This document shows, one piece after another, positions 27,343 through 32,773 of a DNA stretch of 32,773 nucleotides (its first letter is position 1; each line of letters starts with the position of its first letter). This stretch comes from Paludibacter propionicigenes (lineage in GTDB: Bacteria > Bacteroidota > Bacteroidia > Bacteroidales > JAFGXI01), in the NCBI GenBank assembly GCA_020721655.1, contig DYMG01000019.1:1-32773 (forward strand), read 5' to 3'. The translations under genes were made by a program, and so were the position numbers. The notes under the pieces are model-generated. The model did not search any database and was not told where the DNA came from. It worked only from the letters and a program-made list of their open reading frames with translations.

Positions 27343-28359
27343 ATGGTTATAATACTTGGAATAGAATCGTCTTGCGACGACACATCGGCTGCTATTATTA
27401 AAGACGGCGTTATTTTATCTAACGAAATAGCAAGCCAAAAAGTTCATATAGAATACGGCGGAGTTGTTCCAGAACTTGCATCGCGTGCACATCAGCAAAA
27501 TATTATTCCAGTTGTTGATACCGCAATTAAAAAAGCTGGCATTTTAAAATCGGATATTAGTGCAATTGCTTTTACTCGTGGACCAGGATTATTGGGCTCG
27601 CTATTAGTGGGAACATCGTTTGCAAAAGGTTTTGCACTTGCTCAAAACATTCCTCTTATAGAGGTTAACCACTTGCAAGGACATGTTCTGGCTCATTTTA
27701 TAAAAGAACACGAAAACGATACTAACCAACCAAATTTCCCTTTTTTATGCCTTTTAGTTTCTGGCGGACACACCGAAATTATTATTGTAAAAAGTGCTTT
27801 ACAATTTGAAGTTATTGGCAAAACTATTGACGATGCTGCCGGCGAAGCTTTCGATAAATGTGCAAAAGTTATGAACCTTCCATATCCGGGAGGTCCAGTT
27901 ATAGACAAAATTGCAAAACAAGGTAATGCCTTTGCTTTTAATTTTAACAAACCTAAAATAAAAGACTTCGATTATAGTTTTAGTGGGTTAAAAACTTCAT
28001 TTTTATACTTTCTAAGAGATAGAATGAAGGAAAACAACAAATTTATCGACGAAAATATAAACGATTTAGCAGCATCGCTACAAAGAACTATTATAGAAAT
28101 TTTACTCGACAAGTTGGTTAAAGCAAGCAAACAAACAGGAATTAGTACAATTGCAGTTGCCGGTGGAGTTTCGGCAAACTCTGAACTACAAAAACAAATG
28201 CAAATAATCGCAAAAAAACATAATTGGGAACTATTTATTCCATCGTTTGGCTTCACAACCGACAATGCCGCTATGATTGCTATTGTTGGCTATTTTAAAT
28301 ACTTAAACAACAATTTTGTTGGGCAAGATGTTGTTCCAACAGCTCGATTTGAAATTTAA
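27343..28359 (+). CDS. tsaD: tRNA threonylcarbamoyladenosine synthase subunit TsaD
   Basis: 338 residues. It transfers the threonylcarbamoyl group to A37 of ANN-decoding tRNAs, together with TsaB, TsaE and TsaC products encoded elsewhere. The ASKHA fold is clear: GIESSCDDTSAAI at the N-terminus, the iron-binding NHLQGHVLAH (H110, H114), LVSGGHTEI, DDAAGEAFDK, YPGGP and AGGVSANSEL, with the C-terminal D of TDNAAMIA. It is probably co-transcribed with the PurF-like gene. Confidence 0.97.
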   Translation: MVIILGIESSCDDTSAAIIKDGVILSNEIASQKVHIEYGGVVPELASRAHQQNIIPVVDTAIKKAGILKSDISAIAFTRGPGLLGSLLVGTSFAKGFALAQNIPLIEVNHLQGHVLAHFIKEHENDTNQPNFPFLCLLVSGGHTEIIIVKSALQFEVIGKTIDDAAGEAFDKCAKVMNLPYPGGPVIDKIAKQGNAFAFNFNKPKIKDFDYSFSGLKTSFLYFLRDRMKENNKFIDENINDLAASLQRTIIEILLDKLVKASKQTGISTIAVAGGVSANSELQKQMQIIAKKHNWELFIPSFGFTTDNAAMIAIVGYFKYLNNNFVGQDVVPTARFEI

Positions 28360-28424
28360 AACTAATTGCACAACTATTTTGAATATTTTTTTTTGCAATA
28401 TACTTTTAATTCGTTCGTTAATAT

Positions 28425-28432
28425 TATTTTTG
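28425..28432 (+). promoter_or_regulatory. -7 promoter element of the CotH operon
   Basis: TATTTTTG, 70 bases before the preferred ATG at 28503. Confidence 0.45.
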
Positions 28433-28502
28433 AATAAATATAAAATTAGTTTTAAAACAACCTAAATTCAAGTAATAAATGCACCCAAAAATTACATATA
28501 CT

Positions 28503-31019
28503 ATGAAACAAATTATTTATATTATAATAATACTTTTACTATTCAGTTTTTCTTGCTCGTCAGGAATTTCAGATACAATAAAAGTAGAGGTTAAGGAATA
28601 CAGAATTGACCTTAATGAAAGCGAATTAGCAAACATATACAAAAATTATAAGGAAGATATCTATATTCCAATTACAATATCTAACGGCAAAAATAAGGTT
28701 AAAGCAAAAATGCGAATAAAGGGAGATACATCTAGAGAATATGATAAAAAATCGCTAAAAATTGTATTTAATAAAGACTCTTTGCTTGATGGCGAACCTG
28801 AAAAAATAAATTTAAATAGCGAATTTACCGACAAATCATACATAAGGCAATTTATATCATCAAATTTATTTAAACTTGCTGGAATTCCTACATTTAAAAC
28901 AAATTACGCAAAAGTATATTTTAATAATAAATTTTACGGATTATACCTTCAGGTTGAAAATATAGGCAAAGATTTTTTAAAAAACAACGGATTAGACAAA
29001 CACGGGAACTTATACAAAGCGGAAAAAGATGGTGCAAGTTTAAGTATGTTTGAATTTAAAAATCCAGAAGAAAAATGGGCGAAAAAAACAAATAAAAAAG
29101 ACTCATCGTTAAGTGATTTGAAAGAACTAATTTATGATATTTCAAATGTTTCTGATTTTGAATTTTATTCGTTTTTAAAACAAACGTTTGAGTATGATAA
29201 ATTAATTACGCTTGTTTCTATGAATATGCTTATACAAAATGGGAGTACTTACTATCATAATTATTACTTATTTCACGATATTAATGGAAACGGAAAATGG
29301 CAAATTTTACCTTGGGATTTAGACAAAAGCATGAACTATTATTCTTGGAAACCATATAAATATCACGAAACATCAAGCAATTGGGAATCTGACAATCCTT
29401 TAATTGAAAGAATGTTTTTAAATACAAATGTAGTAAATGACATAAAAAAAGAAATTTTAAAATTAGAAGAAACAATATTTAACTCGGAAACACTAAACCC
29501 TGTAATTAACGAAATTGAAAAACAAATTGAAGAATATGTTAAATTAGACGAAAGAGATAAAATTAAAAGTGTTGATGAGTGGAAAAAAATGATAAAAGCT
29601 GAAAAAGATTTTATACCAAAACAGGCTGAAAATATTGTAAATCAACTAAACAAACTTCCAAAAAGTTTTGTACTATTAAATCAAAATAAAAAATACACAA
29701 AATCTCCAAAATTATATTGGTCGGCATCTAAATCTCCAAAAAAAATAACTTACAAACTTTTGTATGGCAAACATTTTTTATTAGAAGATGCTACAACAAC
29801 AAAAATAGAAAATATTACGGACACATTTTTTCAAATAACCAAAATATTGCCAAAAGGCAAATATTACTGGCGTGTTTATGCTTCTGATGGAGAAAATACT
29901 GTTGAAGGGTTTAACACAAAATGCACTTTTGAAATTGTTGAAAAAACCAATATTATTTCCGAAATAAAAGAAAACACAACACTTTACAAAACAGACAACC
30001 CATATTTTATTGTAGCAAATTTAACCATCCCAAAAAACATTACACTAACAGTAAATGCGGGCGTTGAATTAATTTTTGCAAAAAATGCAACACTATTTGT
30101 AAATGGTAATATAAAAATGAAAGGCGAAAAATTCAATCCAATTTTGTTAACTCCAGAAGAAACTGAATGGGAATCGATATCTATTGACAGTGAAAAAGGC
30201 GAATGTATTTTTGAAAATGTAATTTTTAACAATGGAGCTCTTCGCTCTAAAAAAGCTAATTTAATTCTTGAAAACGTTGTTTTTAATGCACAACTTAAAA
30301 CCCTTGTTTTTGGCGAAGAACGTCAAAGTTTAATATGGCTAAATTACGGCACTTTTTCAATGAAAAACTCTTATGTTTATGGCTCAGGTAAAGGAGAAGG
30401 TTTAAATATTAACTATGCCCAAACAATAATTGAGAACTCTTATTTTGAACAAATTCCAGATGCAATAGAACTTATGAGCATAAACAAGGGCTTAGTTCAA
30501 AACAATATAATTGTATATTCTCCCGACGATGCAATTGATATGAATGGCTGTTCAAACATTTTAATACAATATAATTTATTGAAAAACAATAAAGACAAAG
30601 CTGTATCTATCGGAACAGAACAATACGGACCTTCAACAAACATTACAGTACAGCACAATTTAATTGTACATAACAATTATGGGATTTCAATAAAAGACAG
30701 TTCGTTTGCAAATTCATTAAATAATATTTTTATTGAAAACAATATTGATTTAGATGCTCACTTAAAAAACAACTGGAAAAAATACAAAATAGGAGGCAAT
30801 CTATACAATGATAGTTGTATTTTTATAAACACAATTAAACAAATAAAAACTACCGACGAAAAATCATCAATAAAAATAACCAATTCTGTAAGCAATTTTA
30901 AAAATATTGAAGGAAATAATAATAAATTAGCTAAAAATTACAATTACAAAGCTTTTATTAATAACAAATTAGGTGATATTAAATTTAAAAATTTTAATAT
31001 TTTAGACTTTTATAATTAA
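28503..31019 (+). CDS. CotH-kinase lipoprotein with Fn3-like and parallel beta-helix domains
   Basis: 838 residues from ATG 28503, which gives a proper lipoprotein signal (lipobox SFSC, Cys18). ATG 28479 would add eight residues ahead of it. Domains: CotH kinase about 20-390 (MRIKGDTSREYDKKSLKI; YGLYLQVENIG; LPWDLDKSMNYY with its W-D-x-D, about 270-273); an Fn3-like segment about 400-480 ending KYYWRVYASDGENTVEG; and a right-handed parallel beta-helix about 490-800 (repeated ENVVFN/NNIIVYSPDDAIDMNGCSNI-type turns). CotH proteins are secreted atypical kinases that phosphorylate proteins. Beta-helices often bind or cleave polysaccharides. It is exported and lipid-anchored. One base separates it from a second CotH gene. 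Confidence 0.86.
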   Translation: MKQIIYIIIILLLFSFSCSSGISDTIKVEVKEYRIDLNESELANIYKNYKEDIYIPITISNGKNKVKAKMRIKGDTSREYDKKSLKIVFNKDSLLDGEPEKINLNSEFTDKSYIRQFISSNLFKLAGIPTFKTNYAKVYFNNKFYGLYLQVENIGKDFLKNNGLDKHGNLYKAEKDGASLSMFEFKNPEEKWAKKTNKKDSSLSDLKELIYDISNVSDFEFYSFLKQTFEYDKLITLVSMNMLIQNGSTYYHNYYLFHDINGNGKWQILPWDLDKSMNYYSWKPYKYHETSSNWESDNPLIERMFLNTNVVNDIKKEILKLEETIFNSETLNPVINEIEKQIEEYVKLDERDKIKSVDEWKKMIKAEKDFIPKQAENIVNQLNKLPKSFVLLNQNKKYTKSPKLYWSASKSPKKITYKLLYGKHFLLEDATTTKIENITDTFFQITKILPKGKYYWRVYASDGENTVEGFNTKCTFEIVEKTNIISEIKENTTLYKTDNPYFIVANLTIPKNITLTVNAGVELIFAKNATLFVNGNIKMKGEKFNPILLTPEETEWESISIDSEKGECIFENVIFNNGALRSKKANLILENVVFNAQLKTLVFGEERQSLIWLNYGTFSMKNSYVYGSGKGEGLNINYAQTIIENSYFEQIPDAIELMSINKGLVQNNIIVYSPDDAIDMNGCSNILIQYNLLKNNKDKAVSIGTEQYGPSTNITVQHNLIVHNNYGISIKDSSFANSLNNIFIENNIDLDAHLKNNWKKYKIGGNLYNDSCIFINTIKQIKTTDEKSSIKITNSVSNFKNIEGNNNKLAKNYNYKAFINNKLGDIKFKNFNILDFYN

Positions 31020-31020
31020 T

Positions 31021-32703
31021 ATGAATTTCAAATACATTTTTTATACACTAATAATTACAACCATTACCTCGTGTAACAATAAATATAATTCCCAAATAGG
31101 ATTAAGTTTAAAAACACACACAAAATCGCAAATAGAAAACGCTAAAATTGGTGATACTGTTGACGTTATTATATATATAAACGACACTTTAAGCATATCA
31201 AACAACTATATAATTGAGACCCCACATAATTTGTATTTTGAAGCATATCAAGACTCAATTCTAATAGCCAAAAACAACAAAAACGACATCCAAACCAAAC
31301 AATTACTCGATAAAATAGACAAACAAATTAAAATAATACCCTACAATAAAAACAATTACTTCGTTATAACCAACAAATTAGACCTCAAAAAACATATTAA
31401 ATTTAGAACTATTGTAAATGAAGGCACATATAACAAACTAAAAAAAATTCAGCTTTGGAGTATCTCAACAAATAAAATAGAAACTTCAGACTACGAAAAC
31501 TTTGAAACAAGTAATTTGCCAATTTTTAAAATTGAAATAGATACTTTATTAACCGAAACAAAAACTTTTGCCACATATAAATTAATTTATAACACAGAAA
31601 ACAGAATAAATAATATAACAGACCAACCTACTAACTTAGGAAAAATAAAAATAAAAATTCGTGGGCAAATATCAAAAAGCTTTCCTAAACAATCATATTC
31701 AATTACAACATACTCGAAAAAAAATAAAAAACAAAATATAAGTTTACTCGGAATGCCAAAAGAACACGACTGGGTACTTTACGGACCGTTTGTAGATTAC
31801 AGCCTAATAAGAAATGTTTTAGTTTATAAATTATATGAAGAAATGGGTTATTATTCGCCAAAAACAAAATTTTGCGAGTTAGTAATAAACAACGACTACA
31901 GAGGAATTTATATTTTAACAGAAAATATTAAAAAAAGTAAAAATCGTATAAACATATCAAAACCTCAATTAGAAAACAACGACACAATTAAAAGTTTTAT
32001 TATTAAACTCGACAAAGGAGAAAATATAGTTTGGAAATCGCCATATAATGCTCAAATAGATACTGGTACAGGAAAGTGGTTTTCTTATGTTTATCCAAGC
32101 CCAAAAAAAATGAGCGAAATTCAAAAAAAATCGATAGAACAATTCGTTACAAATTTTGAAACCTCGCTTCTAAACAACACTAATTGGAAAGAATACATCG
32201 ATATAAATTCTTTTGTAGATTTTCTTATAATAAACGAACTTACAAAAAATATAGACGCATATAGACTAAGTACATATTTATACAAAGATGAAAATTCAAA
32301 ACTTAAAATAGGACCTGTGTGGGATTTTAATTTTAGTTTAGGCTTAACAAACCATAATGATGGTTATAAAACAGATGGATTAATTTTTGAAAACAATATT
32401 GTTCCTTTTTGGTGGAAAAAATTTATAAAAGATGATGAATTTAAACATATTCTTAAAAATAGGTGGAAACAATTAAGAAACTCTATTTTTTCAGAAACAA
32501 ATTTAAATAAACAAATAGACTTCAACCAAAACATACTTAATGAAGCTATAGACAGAGATTTTACTAAATGGGACTACATTGCTAACAAAAACGAATTTCG
32601 TTATTTTGCAGCAACAGACCACAATTCGGAAATTTTATATATAAAAAACTGGCTTAAAAACAGAACATTATATCTCGACAAATATTTTAACGAGCTAAAA
32701 TAA
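31021..32703 (+). CDS. Second CotH-kinase lipoprotein
   Basis: 560 residues with a lipoprotein signal (TITSC, Cys18). An unrecognised N-terminal region of about 150 residues is followed by the CotH domain: KIKIRGQISKSFPKQSYSI (210-228), LLGMPKEHDWVLYGPFVDYSLIRNVL, YRGIYILTENIKKSKNRI, FIIKLDKGE and GPVWDFNFSLG (near 433). The second Asp of the first protein's W-D-L-D motif is Asn here (W-D-F-N). The C-terminal part is the rest of the CotH fold, with no beta-helix. It begins 1 base after the stop of the other CotH gene, so the two are coupled. The two share only family-level similarity, so this is not a recent duplication. Confidence 0.86.
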   Translation: MNFKYIFYTLIITTITSCNNKYNSQIGLSLKTHTKSQIENAKIGDTVDVIIYINDTLSISNNYIIETPHNLYFEAYQDSILIAKNNKNDIQTKQLLDKIDKQIKIIPYNKNNYFVITNKLDLKKHIKFRTIVNEGTYNKLKKIQLWSISTNKIETSDYENFETSNLPIFKIEIDTLLTETKTFATYKLIYNTENRINNITDQPTNLGKIKIKIRGQISKSFPKQSYSITTYSKKNKKQNISLLGMPKEHDWVLYGPFVDYSLIRNVLVYKLYEEMGYYSPKTKFCELVINNDYRGIYILTENIKKSKNRINISKPQLENNDTIKSFIIKLDKGENIVWKSPYNAQIDTGTGKWFSYVYPSPKKMSEIQKKSIEQFVTNFETSLLNNTNWKEYIDINSFVDFLIINELTKNIDAYRLSTYLYKDENSKLKIGPVWDFNFSLGLTNHNDGYKTDGLIFENNIVPFWWKKFIKDDEFKHILKNRWKQLRNSIFSETNLNKQIDFNQNILNEAIDRDFTKWDYIANKNEFRYFAATDHNSEILYIKNWLKNRTLYLDKYFNELK

Positions 32704-32718
32704 AAAGAGCTATTAAAA

Positions 32719-32773
32719 CTATTTTTCTTTTTTTCCTAAATACGATATTTTTAAATCATCGAAATATACAACT
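32719..32773 (-). CDS. C-terminal end of a protein running off the right edge
   Basis: Read on the minus strand, the window edge opens a frame ending VVYFDDLKISYLGKKEK and TAG at 32721-32719. A YFDDLKI strand is common near the end of Bacteroidota surface and beta-sandwich proteins, and the stop lies 15 bases from the convergent CotH stop. With only 17 residues no family can be assigned. Confidence 0.4.
   Translation of the reverse strand, partial: VVYFDDLKISYLGKKEK

Overview
The window is an AT-rich chromosomal stretch from a member of the Bacteroidota. The evidence is a type IX secretion substrate with its PorP/SprF-type partner, a DUF4292 gene, lipoproteins of Bacteroidota type, the near absence of Shine-Dalgarno sequences, and the recurring Bacteroidota -7 promoter element TAnnTTTG in front of most transcription units. 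The order or genus cannot be fixed from the sequence alone. No rRNA, tRNA, CRISPR array, prophage or complete insertion sequence was found.

Layout. 1-4669 (+): a single-chain aconitase / isopropylmalate dehydratase-type enzyme, then a three-domain acyl-activating enzyme / acyl carrier / PlsC acyltransferase fusion. 4785-8562 (-): a tight operon of an LtaS-like membrane phosphoglycerol transferase, a diacylglycerol-kinase-like lipid kinase and a threonine aldolase. 8871-10634 (+): the ATP synthase beta and epsilon genes (atpD-atpC). 10851-12162 (-): trmD, a DUF1289 Cys protein and a His-tailed NifX/NafY-like protein. 12287-13678 (+): an orphan HEPN-like protein and a DUF4292 protein. 13732-13926 (-): a small ferredoxin. 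14036-15137 (+): a PadR-type regulator with a 29-bp palindromic operator, a four-helix membrane protein with a strong Shine-Dalgarno, and a truncated signal-peptide ORF; this looks like a foreign cassette.

15162-21717 (-): a SirB1-like transglutaminase-fold protein, a PorP/SprF protein with a type-B C-terminal-domain surface protein, and ligA with a LuxE-like adenylating enzyme. 21869-25328 (+): a GAF-SpoIIE serine phosphatase, a secreted endonuclease/exonuclease/phosphatase-fold protein and a ROK sugar kinase. 25425-28359 (+): a long PurF-type amidotransferase and tsaD. 28503-32703 (+): two tandem CotH-kinase lipoproteins, the first also carrying an Fn3-like domain and a parallel beta-helix. 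The last 55 bases hold the C-terminus of a further minus-strand gene.

Most genes are housekeeping (atpDC, trmD, ligA, tsaD, purF-like). The accessory interest lies in four places: the lipid operon, where the kinase could recycle the diacylglycerol released by the LtaS-like enzyme; the CotH pair; the PadR cassette; and a diverged ~71-bp palindromic repeat present twice (59-130 and 23100-23170). No complete new defence or mobile system is evident, and functional statements beyond family membership are inference.
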